From Alkalihalophilus marmarensis DSM 21297 (GTDB taxonomy: Bacteria > Bacillota > Bacilli > Bacillales > Bacillaceae_D), in contig NZ_ATAE01000029.1 in assembly GCF_000474275.2 (NCBI RefSeq), positions 1-58,455 of the forward strand: a stretch of 58,455 bases of DNA, in the 5' to 3' direction. The notes below the pieces were generated by a model. The model saw only the letters and a program-made list of their open reading frames with translations. It was not told the DNA's origin and did not search any database. Below, in pieces: positions 44,683 to 52,916 of this stretch; positions within the stretch are counted from its first letter, which is position 1, and each line of letters begins with the position of its first letter. The position numbers were made by a program, and so were the translations under genes.

Positions 44683-45180
44683 CTACCTTCACCTCTACCT
44701 TTCTTTTAGCAAATTCACACAATCGTGAATATAGTCTTCATCTGAAACAGTCTTGTTGATTATCTCTTCGGCAAAACTCTTCATTAGGATACCCATTCAT
44801 AGAAGTTAAATAACCTTCTTTTGTATGAATAAAACGTTTTTCTAGAAAGTTTTTCGGGTATATAAGTAGTTTTTGTCGAATTATGTAACTTTTCACGATT
44901 GCTTAATCAATATAGATCAGCTAACACGTCTCCTGTATTAGTCTAATCTAAATTAAATTAATACAATTCTTCTTTCGGAATTAAGTCTACAACACTAAAT
45001 CTAAATCCGTCAATCCTTTTGTTTATCGTTTTCTTTGCATAATTTTTCACAAACATTTCGTTCTACTAAAAAAACTGTGTTATAGGTCAATCACCAAAAG
45101 AATAATACAGTTATCCTTTCCCACCTTATAATCATTCTCGTTAAAGGCGTTTCATCACTCTTGCTTTTGAAACAAGAAAA
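44683..45180. promoter_or_regulatory. pdh operon upstream region (about 500 bp)
   Basis: Best promoter on the minus strand: TTGACG (45013-45008), 18-base spacer, TAGACT (44989-44984), implying a leader of about 300 bases. A second, weaker TTGATT...CATAAT pair lies near 44910. No riboswitch-like fold was recognised. An open frame of 33 codons ends 12 bases before pdhA (44695-44796); see findings. Confidence 0.4.
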
Positions 45181-45228
45181 AAAGCGAACTAAAAGTTCAC
45201 TCATCATAATGAACTTCTAACTCCGCTT
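45180..45228 (-). terminator. Terminator of ykyA
   Basis: A long hairpin on the minus strand: AAAGCG...GAAGTTCA / TGAACTTTTA...CGCTTT, then TTTTTC. It overlaps the last codons of ykyA. Confidence 0.75.
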
Positions 45229-45853
45229 TTTCATAGAAATCTCGTTTTAATTGATTGTACTTTTGTGTATGTTCATTAAAGCTTTCTTTGTATTGTTCTA
45301 CCAATTCATATTGCTCATTTACTGTGTTTATCTGCGCTTGAAGCTCATCTATTGATAATTCTTCATCTTTTAACATCTCAAACAACGTGCGATCCTCACC
45401 CATTGCTTCTATGTAATTTGTGTATAAACCATGATACGCCTCAAATCGATTATTCATTTCTTCTTCTAAACGAGTAACAAGCTCAACTAATTCTTCTTGA
45501 TCCAACTCAGTTGCCGCTTCATTGATCCGGTCAAACTCCTCTTTGCTTTGTTCAATACTTTCTTTTTCCTCTTCTATAAGCTCTTGTCTTTGTTCAATAG
45601 ATGTTAATGCTTCATCTGCAAGCTGCTCAATCTCAACTAAATCATCTGTCCCCATCGTAATCATTTGTTCATACAGCTCATATTCTTTTTCTTCCGCTTC
45701 TTGAAGTGCTTGTTGATTTGATACAAATGGTTCCTCTAGTTCGACTGCACTCTCTAAATGTTCATAAATCGTTTCAGTAGCACTGCTGCCACACCCAGCA
45801 AGCAGCCCAACCGCTATTGCTAACGAAACAAATCCGTATCTTTTACTAAACAT
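45197..45853 (-). CDS. ykyA: YkyA, cell-wall-binding lipoprotein
   Basis: 218 residues. Lipobox AVGLLAGCGSS (Cys near 21). The mature part is almost wholly Glu/Gln/Leu-rich coiled coil (EQRQELIEEEKESIEQSKEEF, LVTRLEEEMNNRFEAYHGLY), matching YkyA of B. subtilis. Attached to the outer membrane face, role unknown. It lies just upstream of pdhA on the same strand, as in B. subtilis, with its own terminator. Confidence 0.87.
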   Translation of the reverse strand: MFSKRYGFVSLAIAVGLLAGCGSSATETIYEHLESAVELEEPFVSNQQALQEAEEKEYELYEQMITMGTDDLVEIEQLADEALTSIEQRQELIEEEKESIEQSKEEFDRINEAATELDQEELVELVTRLEEEMNNRFEAYHGLYTNYIEAMGEDRTLFEMLKDEELSIDELQAQINTVNEQYELVEQYKESFNEHTQKYNQLKRDFYEKAELEVHYDE

Positions 45854-46040
45854 AAATCCGGTCTCCCCCTAACCTATTATCTGTCTTTAGCTACCTAAAA
45901 CAGTATATGAACCGACAATAAATAACAAGTGTTAACCATTGTGGAAATAGCATCTAATTAAACTCTATGTCCAAGAAATATAGTTATGTGCCTGTATTTT
46001 AGTTTTTTTAATCTTTTTTTGAAAAATGGGCATTCATCCA

Positions 46041-46068
46041 ACCACCCATCTGGGTTCTGCATAGAGTA
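46041..46068 (+). promoter_or_regulatory. Sigma-K promoter of the YjcZ-like gene
   Basis: AC (46041-46042), 17-base spacer, CATAGAGTA (46060-46068), a full match to the CATANNNTA -10 box of sigma-K. Confidence 0.55.
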
Positions 46069-46121
46069 GTTAGTGAGTCGCACCTGATGCGATGGCTTTT
46101 TAACAAAAAGGAGGAGTTCAA

Positions 46122-46304
46122 ATGTACGGATACAGTTATGGCGGTCAAGGTTGTTACGATCCATGTGGATACGGGTATGGTGCACCAGTAGCAGGTTATG
46201 CAGGTGGCGGATGTGGTAAAGGCTTCGCGTTAATCGTAGTATTATTCATCCTATTGATTATCGTGGGTGCGTCTCGCTTTGGTCACGGCGGACACTGCTG
46301 CTAA
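46122..46304 (+). CDS. YjcZ-family sporulation protein
   Basis: 60 residues. A Gly/Tyr/Cys-rich N-terminus ([17 protein letters not shown]) is followed by one membrane helix ([16 protein letters not shown]) and a His/Gly/Cys end. This layout is that of the YjcZ/YuzJ-like small sporulation proteins. A sigma-K type promoter upstream supports mother-cell expression late in sporulation. AAGGAGGAG precedes the ATG. It lies between ykyA and def, where B. subtilis has none. Confidence 0.85.
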   Translation: MYGYSYGGQGCYDPCGYGYGAPVAGYAGGGCGKGFALIVVLFILLIIVGASRFGHGGHCC

Positions 46305-46315
46305 TTAGTACAACG

Positions 46316-46345
46316 AGAGTAAGCCTTGTGCTTGCTCTTTTTTCT
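46316..46345 (+). terminator. Terminator of the YjcZ-like gene
   Basis: Stem AGAGTAAGC/GCTTGCTCT with one U-G pair, loop of 5, then TTTTTC. Confidence 0.75.
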
Positions 46346-46415
46346 TTCAAAATAACTTGCTATTTCAGTTTATTCTTCTTAAAGTAAGAATAGAAATAAA
46401 AGGAGTGATACATAC

Positions 46416-46955
46416 ATGCTTACCATGAAGGATGTAGTCCGTGAGGGACATCCCGTATTAAGAGAAGTTGCTAAAGAAGTTCCTCTTCCTGCTTCAATGG
46501 AAGATAAAGAAACATTGCAGCGTATGCTTGACTTTGTCATTAATAGTCAAGACCCAGAGCTTTCTGAGAAATATCAATTACGTCCAGGTGTCGGGATCGC
46601 TGCCCCTCAAATCGGCATCGCAAAAAGAATGTTTGCTGTTCATGTTGCTGATGACAATGACAATTTATACAGCATGGGGTTATTTAATCCGAAGATTATA
46701 AGCCATTCTGTTCAAGAAACGCATCTAGAAAGCGGCGAAGGATGCTTATCAGTTGACCGTGACATACCTGGAATTGTTCCAAGATATGCCAGGATCACTG
46801 TTAAAGGAACCAATCTTGACGGAGAAGAAGTTACCTTACGTCTTCGCGGGCTTGTTTCCATTGTTTTTCAACATGAAATGGACCATTTAAACGGAATTAT
46901 GTTTTATGATCGAATAGAAGGTTTTAAAGACCCATTAAAAAAAGAATTACCGTAA
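46416..46955 (+). CDS. def: Peptide deformylase
   Basis: 179 residues of the YkrB/DefB type. The three metal motifs are complete: PGVGIAAPQIG (near 57), ESGEGCLSVDR (near 105, Cys metal ligand) and IVFQHEMDHLNGIMFYDRI (near 150, HExxH-type). It removes the N-formyl group from nascent proteins at the ribosome, using Fe2+. The insertion NSQDPELSEKYQLRP marks the type 2 enzymes of Gram-positives. The ATG is 8 bases from AAAGGAGTG. Confidence 0.95.
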   Translation: MLTMKDVVREGHPVLREVAKEVPLPASMEDKETLQRMLDFVINSQDPELSEKYQLRPGVGIAAPQIGIAKRMFAVHVADDNDNLYSMGLFNPKIISHSVQETHLESGEGCLSVDRDIPGIVPRYARITVKGTNLDGEEVTLRLRGLVSIVFQHEMDHLNGIMFYDRIEGFKDPLKKELP

Positions 46956-46986
46956 AAGGATGCTCAACCTGGGCTTCCTTTTTTTC
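46956..46986 (+). terminator. Terminator of def
   Basis: AAGGATGC/GCTTCCTT with a loop near 9 and a T/C tail (TTTTTTTC). Less regular than others here. Confidence 0.55.
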
Positions 46987-47419
46987 TTTTTCTTCTTTAA
47001 TTCAATGCCAGGATTGCCCCTCCCATATTTTACCTCGAAAAACAATAATTCGACGACACATACTAAAGGCATAAAAATATATCGATTGGCGCTTCGTTCG
47101 TCAAACAAGAACTAAAGGAGGATCTATTATGTTAAAGCGTATTCGTAAAAAGCTGCTTAAAGGCTGTCGTCACCTCTTACCAAAAAATCGTTTATTGGAA
47201 GTATAACTCTTTTTTATTCTGACGAGAATGACATGAATGACTGGTTAAGGATTAGACAAGCCATTTATGTCTATTTTCTATAGATGAAAATATCGTTTAG
47301 AATTCAACGTTTGGTTCTTTGCATTACTTGGCTGATGCTACTTTAAAAGAAAAACATGAAAAAGAGCGGCATTTGCTTTATAATGAAAATATAACCAACG
47401 TTAAGGAGAGGTTTTATTT
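46987..47419. other. Region between def and rpoY
   Basis: About 430 bp. It holds the 25-residue ORF at 47129-47206. A TATAAT at 47380-47385 lies 40 bases before the rpoY start with no good -35. A degenerate segment at 47210-47370 shows no other ORF with a ribosome site. Confidence 0.5.
47129..47206 (+). CDS. Putative 25-residue cationic peptide
   Basis: ATG at 47129 has a strong ribosome site (AAAGGAGG at 6 bases). The peptide begins MLKRIRKKLLKGCRHLL and ends NRLLEV, with nine Lys/Arg residues that would segregate on one helix face, and one Cys. A membrane-binding or toxin-like role is possible but not shown. No terminator of usual form follows. Not recognised as a known family. Confidence 0.45.
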   Translation: MLKRIRKKLLKGCRHLLPKNRLLEV

Positions 47420-47629
47420 ATGATTTTTAAAGTGTATTTTCAAAAGAACTTTCACCAAGTTCCAGTGCGTGAATTAACAGAAACTATTTATGTCGAAGGT
47501 GAATCAGAATCCGATGTACGTAAAAAACTCGTACCTCGTGAATATAATATTGAATTCGTTACACCTGTCTCTGGGGCATATCTTGAGTATGAAAAACAAA
47601 ATGAAGACTTTAAAGTGGAGTCTATCTAA
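47420..47629 (+). CDS. rpoY: RNA polymerase epsilon subunit
   Basis: 69 residues matching RpoY (YkzG): IFKVYFQKNFHQVPVRELTETIYVEGESESDVRKKL, then YNIEFVTPVSGAYLEYEK. This small subunit binds RNA polymerase near the beta' jaw of Firmicutes and resembles phage Gp2-like proteins. It is only 3 bases from rnjA, its constant partner. AAGGAGAGG precedes the ATG. Confidence 0.95.
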   Translation: MIFKVYFQKNFHQVPVRELTETIYVEGESESDVRKKLVPREYNIEFVTPVSGAYLEYEKQNEDFKVESI

Positions 47630-47632
47630 CAA

Positions 47633-49300
47633 ATGAAACAAATGAAAAACAATCAAACAGCTGTATTTGCATTAGGCGGATTAGGTGAGATCGGTAAAAA
47701 TACCTATGCTGTGCAGTTTCAGGATGAAATTATTCTTATTGATGCCGGAATAAAGTTTCCAGAGGACGAGCTTCTTGGTATTGATTACGTAATTCCTGAT
47801 TATTCTTTCTTAGTAAAAAATGAAGATAAAATTAAAGGCCTTTTTATTACTCACGGCCACGAAGATCATATCGGTGGAATCCCTTATTTATTAAGAGCTG
47901 TTAATATCCCAATTTATGGCGGTAAGCTTGCTCTTGGTTTATTAAAAGGAAAGCTTGAAGAACATGGGTTATTACGTAAAGCTAAACTTCATGAAATTCA
48001 TGAAGATCAAGTGGTTAAGTTCACCAAAACTTCTGTTACATTTTTTAGAACAACGCATAGTATCCCAGACTCATACGGAATTGTCGTGAAGACACCTCCA
48101 GGAAATGTTGTTCACACAGGGGATTTCAAATTCGACTTTACACCTGTAGGAGAACCAGCCAACTTAACTAAGATGGCAAAGATCGGTGAAGAAGGTGTTC
48201 TTTGTTTATTATCTGATAGTACAAACAGTGAAATTCCTGAATTTACAATGTCAGAGCGTAAAGTTGGCGAAAGTATCGATTCCATCTTCAGAAAAGTCGA
48301 TGGCCGCGTAATCTTTGCTACATTCGCTTCAAACATTCATCGATTGCAGCAAGTGGTTGAAGCTTCAGTGGAGCATGGTCGAAAAGTAGCTGTGTTTGGA
48401 CGCAGCATGGAAAATGCTTTGACAATCGGCCAAGAGCTTGGTTACATTAAAGCTCCTAAAAATACCTTCATTGAACCTTCGCAGTTAAACAAACTGCCAG
48501 ACAATCAAGTTACGATTTTATGTACAGGTTCACAAGGAGAACCAATGGCAGCTCTTTCAAGAATTGCTTTTGGGACGCACCGTCAAATTCAAATTATTCC
48601 TGGAGATACAGTTGTGTTTTCTTCTTCCCCTATCCCGGGTAATACATTGAGCGTAAGTAAGACAATTAATCAACTTTACCGTGCTGGCGCAAATGTCATT
48701 CACGGTGCATTAAGTGATATTCACACGTCAGGTCATGGCGGGCAAGAAGAGCAAAAATTAATGCTTCGTTTAATGAAGCCGCAATATTTCATGCCGATCC
48801 ACGGGGAATACCGCATGTTAAAAATGCATGTGAAACTAGCCACTGATTGCGGTGTGGAAGAGAAGAACTGCTTTATTATGGATAATGGTGATGTATTAGC
48901 TATTCACCCTAATGAGGCAGGTATTGTAGGGAAAATTCCATCTAGCTCAGTCTATGTAGATGGAAACGGTATTGGTGATATTGGGAACATTGTATTGCGT
49001 GATCGTCGAATTCTTTCTGAGGAAGGACTTGTCGTTGTAGTAGTAAGTCTGGATATGAAAGAATTCAAGGTGACGGCGGGACCAGACATTATTTCACGCG
49101 GATTTGTGTACATGCGTGAATCCAGTGACTTAATACATGAAGCTCAAAAGCTGTTAAGCAAGCACCTTGATGAGGTCATGGCAAGAAAAACCTCGCAATG
49201 GTCCGAAATTAAAAATGAAATGACAGATCTTTTAGGACCGTTTTTATATGAGAGAACAAAACGTAAACCAATGATTTTACCAATTATTATGGAAGTGTAA
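47633..49300 (+). CDS. rnjA: Ribonuclease J1
   Basis: 555 residues. The beta-lactamase fold carries the zinc motif [16 protein letters not shown] (residues 72-87), [10 protein letters not shown] near 163 and [31 protein letters not shown] near 364, joined by the beta-CASP domain ([21 protein letters not shown]) and a C-terminal domain. It has 5'-3' exonuclease and endonuclease activity and matures or degrades mRNA and 16S rRNA. The ribosome site GTGGAG overlaps the end of rpoY. A second ATG lies three codons downstream. Confidence 0.97.
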   Translation: MKQMKNNQTAVFALGGLGEIGKNTYAVQFQDEIILIDAGIKFPEDELLGIDYVIPDYSFLVKNEDKIKGLFITHGHEDHIGGIPYLLRAVNIPIYGGKLALGLLKGKLEEHGLLRKAKLHEIHEDQVVKFTKTSVTFFRTTHSIPDSYGIVVKTPPGNVVHTGDFKFDFTPVGEPANLTKMAKIGEEGVLCLLSDSTNSEIPEFTMSERKVGESIDSIFRKVDGRVIFATFASNIHRLQQVVEASVEHGRKVAVFGRSMENALTIGQELGYIKAPKNTFIEPSQLNKLPDNQVTILCTGSQGEPMAALSRIAFGTHRQIQIIPGDTVVFSSSPIPGNTLSVSKTINQLYRAGANVIHGALSDIHTSGHGGQEEQKLMLRLMKPQYFMPIHGEYRMLKMHVKLATDCGVEEKNCFIMDNGDVLAIHPNEAGIVGKIPSSSVYVDGNGIGDIGNIVLRDRRILSEEGLVVVVVSLDMKEFKVTAGPDIISRGFVYMRESSDLIHEAQKLLSKHLDEVMARKTSQWSEIKNEMTDLLGPFLYERTKRKPMILPIIMEV

Positions 49301-49307
49301 GAAAGTA

Positions 49308-49342
49308 CGAGCGGATATCAAATGATATCCGCTTTTATTTGG
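49308..49342 (+). terminator. Terminator of rnjA
   Basis: Perfect stem GCGGATATC/GATATCCGC, loop AAAT, then TTTTATTTGG. Confidence 0.85.
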
Positions 49343-50000
49343 TGTCATCAAACATCTGTTCAAACCTCTTAATATCTTCATCTGCTCCAAGCACAATAAG
49401 AAGGTCATCTTGCTCTATCAGTTGGTCTGCTTTAGGCGAAACAATCATTTCTGCTCCACGCTTTATAGCCATTACATTACAGCCGAACGCAGCCCGAACA
49501 TTTAATTCGACAAGTGTTTTTGCATGCATTTTACTTCCAGCAAACATCTCTATAATACTATACTTATCAGAGACTTCTAGATAATCAAGTACGTTTTTAG
49601 ACATCAAATGATGAGCGATTCTAGCACCCATATCTCTTTCCGGGTGAACAATCCTCTCTGCTCCTATTTTCACGAGCACTTTTTCATGATAATCATTTTG
49701 TGCTTTAACTGTGATATGCTCTACCCCTAATTCATCGAGAATCAGTGTGGTTAAAATACTAGCTTGAATATTATCACCAATCGCAACAATGACATGTTCA
49801 AAATTACGTATTCCGAGATGCCTTAATGCTTGTTCATCAGTCGAATCAGCCACTACCGCATGGGTCACTACATCACGATATTGATTGACTTTTGCTTCAC
49901 ACTGATCAATCGCTAACACTTCTACTCCTTGTTCAATAAGAGCACAACAAACGCTCCCTCCAAAACGCCCCAAACCAATGACAGCAAATTGCCTCTTCAT
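49335..50000 (-). CDS. ktrC: KtrC, K+ uptake regulatory subunit
   Basis: 221 residues. A RCK_N domain with Rossmann motif FAVIGLGRFGGSVCCALIEQGVEVLAIDQ (near 5-33), DEQALRHLGI and AIGDNIQASILTTLILDELG, plus a RCK_C domain (residues 140-221: GCNVMAIKRGAEMIVSPKADQLIEQDDLLIVLG). It binds ATP/ADP, and c-di-AMP at the RCK_C dimer in B. subtilis, and gates the KtrD channel. It lies next to rnjA as in B. subtilis. The stop overlaps the far end of the rnjA terminator. Confidence 0.94.
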   Translation of the reverse strand: MKRQFAVIGLGRFGGSVCCALIEQGVEVLAIDQCEAKVNQYRDVVTHAVVADSTDEQALRHLGIRNFEHVIVAIGDNIQASILTTLILDELGVEHITVKAQNDYHEKVLVKIGAERIVHPERDMGARIAHHLMSKNVLDYLEVSDKYSIIEMFAGSKMHAKTLVELNVRAAFGCNVMAIKRGAEMIVSPKADQLIEQDDLLIVLGADEDIKRFEQMFDDTK

Positions 50001-50040
50001 ACCTCACCTCCAATAGGACCTATCTCATCATATTTTCTAG

Positions 50041-50074
50041 ACAAAATAAAAAGACCTCTTTGAAGAGAGGTCGT
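50041..50074 (-). terminator. Terminator of ykuU
   Basis: 7-bp stem GACCTCT/AGAGGTC followed on the minus strand by TTTTTATTTTG, about 100 bases after the stop. Confidence 0.8.
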
Positions 50075-50171
50075 TAGCATGACTATTCTTTTGTCTCTAA
50101 CACACGATCTATTTGTGGAATAAGCGAAAAGTGTCTAACATGAAAGCTCAATCATCATTATGGTTTACACC

Positions 50172-50723
50172 TTATAATGAAAGTGTTTTTTGACCAGGCT
50201 TCCAGTTTGCTGGACAAAGTTCCCCTGTTTGGAGTGCTTGCAGGACACGTAGGGTTTCATCTACATCTCGGCCGATGTTGTTATGGTTTACAACTGAATA
50301 CATTAACTCTCCCTCTGGACTTATGATGAATAGACCCCGAAGAGCAATCCCTTCTTCTTCAATCAGCACACCATATTCACGCGATACTATATGATTTGTA
50401 TCTGCCGCTAATGGATATTTCAACTCGCCAAGTCCATTATCATCACGTGAGGTGTTGATCCATGCTTTATGAGTATGAATGGTATCAGTTGATACCCCAA
50501 TTATTTCAGCATCTAAGTCATCAAATTTCTCGTATCGATCACTTAAAGATATAATTTCTGTCGGACAAACATGCGTAAAGTCCATTGGGTAAAAGAAAAG
50601 CACGGTCCACTTATCATTTTTCATATTATCTTCAAGGCTTACTTTAGAAAATTCTTTGTTAGGCATCACAGCATCCATTTCAAATCGCGGGGCTTGCTTT
50701 GCAACCATACGCTTATCTGACAT
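50172..50723 (-). CDS. ykuU: 2-Cys peroxiredoxin YkuU
   Basis: 183 residues, typical 2-Cys peroxiredoxin. The peroxidatic Cys 53 lies in FFYPMDFTHVCPTEIISLSD; the resolving Cys 170 lies in LQTGELCPANWKPGQ. VSTDTIHTHKAWIN and GLGELKYPLAADTNHIVSREYGV match YkuU closely. It reduces H2O2 and organic peroxides with a thiol donor. The ATG at 50723 has AAGGAGG upstream; a longer frame to 50846 is not coding. A palindromic segment lies upstream, but no clear PerR box. Confidence 0.93.
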   Translation of the reverse strand: MSDKRMVAKQAPRFEMDAVMPNKEFSKVSLEDNMKNDKWTVLFFYPMDFTHVCPTEIISLSDRYEKFDDLDAEIIGVSTDTIHTHKAWINTSRDDNGLGELKYPLAADTNHIVSREYGVLIEEEGIALRGLFIISPEGELMYSVVNHNNIGRDVDETLRVLQALQTGELCPANWKPGQKTLSL

Positions 50724-51052
50724 ATGTAGTACCTCCTTAAATAATTGAACTTTTAATTTATTTTTATGAAAACAAAAACACTTAACAATAGTTAAATAAA
50801 CTATTATAACCATAACCCTTAAACGTTGACCTTTTACTATTCTCACCCGTAAGTAAACGAATCATGCACGCTCTTTCCTACACCTGCTTTATGAATATTT
50901 CTTAATCATTCCTTACAAAAGAGCGTGGTTTCTAATTTGTAGTTTAATTGGACTTATGCTACGATTTTTAACGTATTCGGTTAAATAAGCGTTTTATTTA
51001 GTCGCAATAGGTTATTACTAAATTAGAGAACAGAATGTCAGGAGTGGGTAAA
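50724..51052. other. ykuU/ykuT divergent promoter region
   Basis: 329 bp without a gene. ykuU side: TATAAT on the minus strand near 50809 and a short palindrome TTAAC/GTTAA near 50787. A 10-bp perfect inverted repeat CACGCTCTTT (50867-50876) / AAAGAGCGTG (50918-50927) with a 41-base loop is also present. Confidence 0.5.
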
Positions 51053-51886
51053 TTGGATCAATGGACCAGTTATTTAACAGAAGGAGCATTTTTAACAGCT
51101 GTTTTATTAGTAATCGGACAGCTTTTTATTGCCATAATTGCATTTTTAATTGTTCGTGCAATTGGTAGGAGGATTATTAGTTCTGGTTTTGAAAGAATGC
51201 AGGCTCAAAAAAACATGACTCATGGAAGAATGAAAACCCTCGAGAAATTAACTCTTAATATTTTTTCCTACATATTAATCTTTGTCTTCATAACGATCAT
51301 AGCAGGAATTTTCGAACTGCCCATCGGAGGATTAATAGCGGGTGCCGGGGTTGTAGGTCTGGCGATTGGTTTTGGAGCTCAAGGTCTTGTAAGTGATGTA
51401 GTAACAGGTTTCTTTTTACTTCTAGAAAAACAGATTGACGTAGATGATTATGTAACTGCAGCTGGTATTGATGGAGTGGTAGAAGAAGTAGGACTTCGCA
51501 CGACCCAAATTCGCGGGTTTGATGGAACGCTCCACTTTGTACCAAATAGAGAGATCTCAAGTGTCAGCAATCATTCCCGCGGTAACATGCGTGCGTTGAT
51601 TGATATGAGTATTTCTTATGATGATAATATTGATGAAGCAATTGCTGTTATGCAATCGGTATGTGATAAGATTGCTTTAGAGGATGAAACAATTAAAGAA
51701 GGTCCTAACGTGATCGGTGTCCAAGGACTTGGGGACTCTGATGTAGTCATTCGAGTGATTGCCAAAACAGAAAATATGATGCAATGGGCTGTTGAACGAA
51801 AACTGCGTAAGGAACTAAAAGAAGCATTGGATGCAAATAATATAGAAATACCTTATCCTCATCAAGTTTATATTGAAAAGAAATAA
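51053..51886 (+). CDS. ykuT: Small-conductance mechanosensitive channel YkuT
   Basis: 277 residues of the MscS family. Three N-terminal helices; the pore helix IGGLIAGAGVVGLAIGFGAQGLVSDVVTGFFLLLE (near 88) has the Gly/Ala pattern of TM3, followed by the beta domain (DDYVTAAGIDGVVEEVGLRTTQIRGFDGTLHFVPNREI) and the soluble vestibule. It opens on hypo-osmotic shock. TTG at 51053 is used as start, with AGGAGTGG at 5 bases; the ATG at 51035 overlaps this site. Own terminator. Confidence 0.92.
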   Translation: MDQWTSYLTEGAFLTAVLLVIGQLFIAIIAFLIVRAIGRRIISSGFERMQAQKNMTHGRMKTLEKLTLNIFSYILIFVFITIIAGIFELPIGGLIAGAGVVGLAIGFGAQGLVSDVVTGFFLLLEKQIDVDDYVTAAGIDGVVEEVGLRTTQIRGFDGTLHFVPNREISSVSNHSRGNMRALIDMSISYDDNIDEAIAVMQSVCDKIALEDETIKEGPNVIGVQGLGDSDVVIRVIAKTENMMQWAVERKLRKELKEALDANNIEIPYPHQVYIEKK

Positions 51887-51898
51887 TTTGATCCCATA

Positions 51899-51932
51899 TC
51901 AAAAGGAAGGCTGTATGAGCCTTCCTTTTTTC
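51899..51932 (+). terminator. Terminator of ykuT
   Basis: Perfect 12-bp stem AAAAGGAAGGCT/AGCCTTCCTTTT, loop of 5, then TT. Confidence 0.88.
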
Positions 51933-51962
51933 TTTATGATGAAATTAGATTTAATACCTAAC

Positions 51963-51989
51963 ACCCTTTGGTGAAAGTTTCATACGTTT
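51963..51989 (+). promoter_or_regulatory. Sigma-K-like promoter of the CotW-like gene
   Basis: AC (51963-51964), 16-base spacer, CATACGTTT (51981-51989), one mismatch to CATANNNTA. Confidence 0.45.
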
Positions 51990-52020
51990 ATAGTATTCCT
52001 ATTATGTAAGGAGGGTAAAA

Positions 52021-52191
52021 ATGGGAAAACATCAACGTGATCTAATTAATCTCATGGTTAAAAATGTATTAAAAAAGCATCAAGCTGACCTCAACTTAGA
52101 CAATATCAGTTCTGAACAAAAGCGTGAGATACGTGCCATGGTAGAGAATATTCAAGCAGAAGTAGAACAATTTCTAGATAAAAAGAAATAA
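52021..52191 (+). CDS. CotW-like spore coat protein
   Basis: 56 residues, helical and charged: MVKNVLKKHQADLNLDNISSEQKREI resembles the part of CotW around its VQNIFSKHG and SDEEKEM segments. CotW is part of the insoluble coat (crust) with CotX and CotV, and a CotX-like gene follows at once. AAGGAGGG precedes the ATG. It has its own terminator and a sigma-K-like promoter, so it is expressed in the mother cell. Too short to appear in many annotations. Confidence 0.7.
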   Translation: MGKHQRDLINLMVKNVLKKHQADLNLDNISSEQKREIRAMVENIQAEVEQFLDKKK

Positions 52192-52213
52192 GTTCTAGAA
52201 CAACCTATGGACA

Positions 52214-52248
52214 AACCATTCTCTAAGTGAGAGTGGTTTTTATTTTTG
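52214..52248 (+). terminator. Terminator of the CotW-like gene
   Basis: 10-bp stem AACCATTCTC/GAGAGTGGTT (one G-U), loop of 5, then TTTATTTTTG. Confidence 0.78.
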
Positions 52249-52275
52249 TACGTTTTCCTCTGTTATTCTGTCCAA

Positions 52276-52302
52276 ACCTTCTTTCTTTTCTTACATATGC
52301 TG
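52276..52302 (+). promoter_or_regulatory. Sigma-K-like promoter of cotX
   Basis: AC (52276-52277), 16-base spacer, CATATGCTG (52294-52302), one mismatch to CATANNNTA. Confidence 0.4.
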
Positions 52303-52329
52303 AACTATAAATCGAAAGGAGGAAAATTC

Positions 52330-52818
52330 ATGAAAAGAATATATGTTTACAACGGGGAAGCAGCTGCTGCCCAAGCAAATAACAGATGGTCTGCTCTAGA
52401 TGCAGCTTCGAACCATCGAATTTGCGATGCAAATGACATCGATAACCAAGAAAATGTAGAACAAGGTGCTGCTCAAACAAATAAGACTTTACAATTATCA
52501 GAGGAATATATCGTCATTAAGGATTCTACTGATGTGAATGTCATCTCTACTGATGTGAAAGCAGCATTATCTCTTCAAGCATCCTTACAAGCAGCCATTG
52601 CCATTGTAGTACGTCTTGCATTTGACAATGGTGAAACTGCAGAGCTGGTTACACAAGATTTATTACAAACGGCTAAGCTCAAACAACTCTCTTACCAAAA
52701 AACAGTGATTGAAAATAGCCATAATGTAGATGTTACAACTACAGATACACAAGTTACAGCAAATATTCAACTTTTAGTTCAGTTATTGATAGCGTTACTT
52801 GTTAACTTGGATCTGTAA
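52330..52818 (+). CDS. cotX: Spore coat protein X
   Basis: 162 residues. Two related halves are seen: LQLSEEYIVIKDSTDVNVISTDVKAALSLQASLQAAIAIVV (about 60-100) and YQKTVIENSHNVDVTTTDTQVTANIQLLVQLLIALLVNLDL (about 120-162), the double-repeat layout of CotX/CotV. The N-terminus holds RWSALDAASNHRICDAND. It is a crust or outer-coat component. AAAGGAGGAAAATTC precedes the ATG; the frame open to 52246 is not coding. Forms a small coat cluster with the CotW-like gene. Confidence 0.88.
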   Translation: MKRIYVYNGEAAAAQANNRWSALDAASNHRICDANDIDNQENVEQGAAQTNKTLQLSEEYIVIKDSTDVNVISTDVKAALSLQASLQAAIAIVVRLAFDNGETAELVTQDLLQTAKLKQLSYQKTVIENSHNVDVTTTDTQVTANIQLLVQLLIALLVNLDL

Positions 52819-52827
52819 TACTGCATT

Positions 52828-52863
52828 ATATGCAGGCAGCTATATGACTGCCTGCATTTTTTT
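52828..52863 (+). terminator. Terminator of cotX
   Basis: Perfect 10-bp stem ATGCAGGCAG/CTGCCTGCAT, loop of 8, then TTTTTTT. Confidence 0.9.
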
Positions 52864-52877
52864 CTAGGCTTTCGTGG

Positions 52878-52915
52878 AAAAAAGGACTTCGATTGACCAA
52901 TCGAAGTCCTTTTCC
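52878..52915 (-). terminator. Terminator of ykuS
   Basis: Perfect 15-bp stem AAAAGGACTTCGATT/AATCGAAGTCCTTTT, loop of 4, T-tail on the minus strand. Confidence 0.88.
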
Positions 52916-52916
52916 T

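Noticed and set aside
44722-44787. Alternative 20-codon leader peptide (MNGYPNEEF...) before pdhA
   Set aside because: It overlaps a better-looking frame and lacks a well-spaced ribosome site.
45110-45150. cre box upstream of the pdh operon
   Set aside because: TGAAACGCC-like segment has the central CG shifted by one base relative to the consensus.
50780-50830. PerR box upstream of ykuU
   Set aside because: Only partial TTATAAT-like halves; too far from the consensus to claim.
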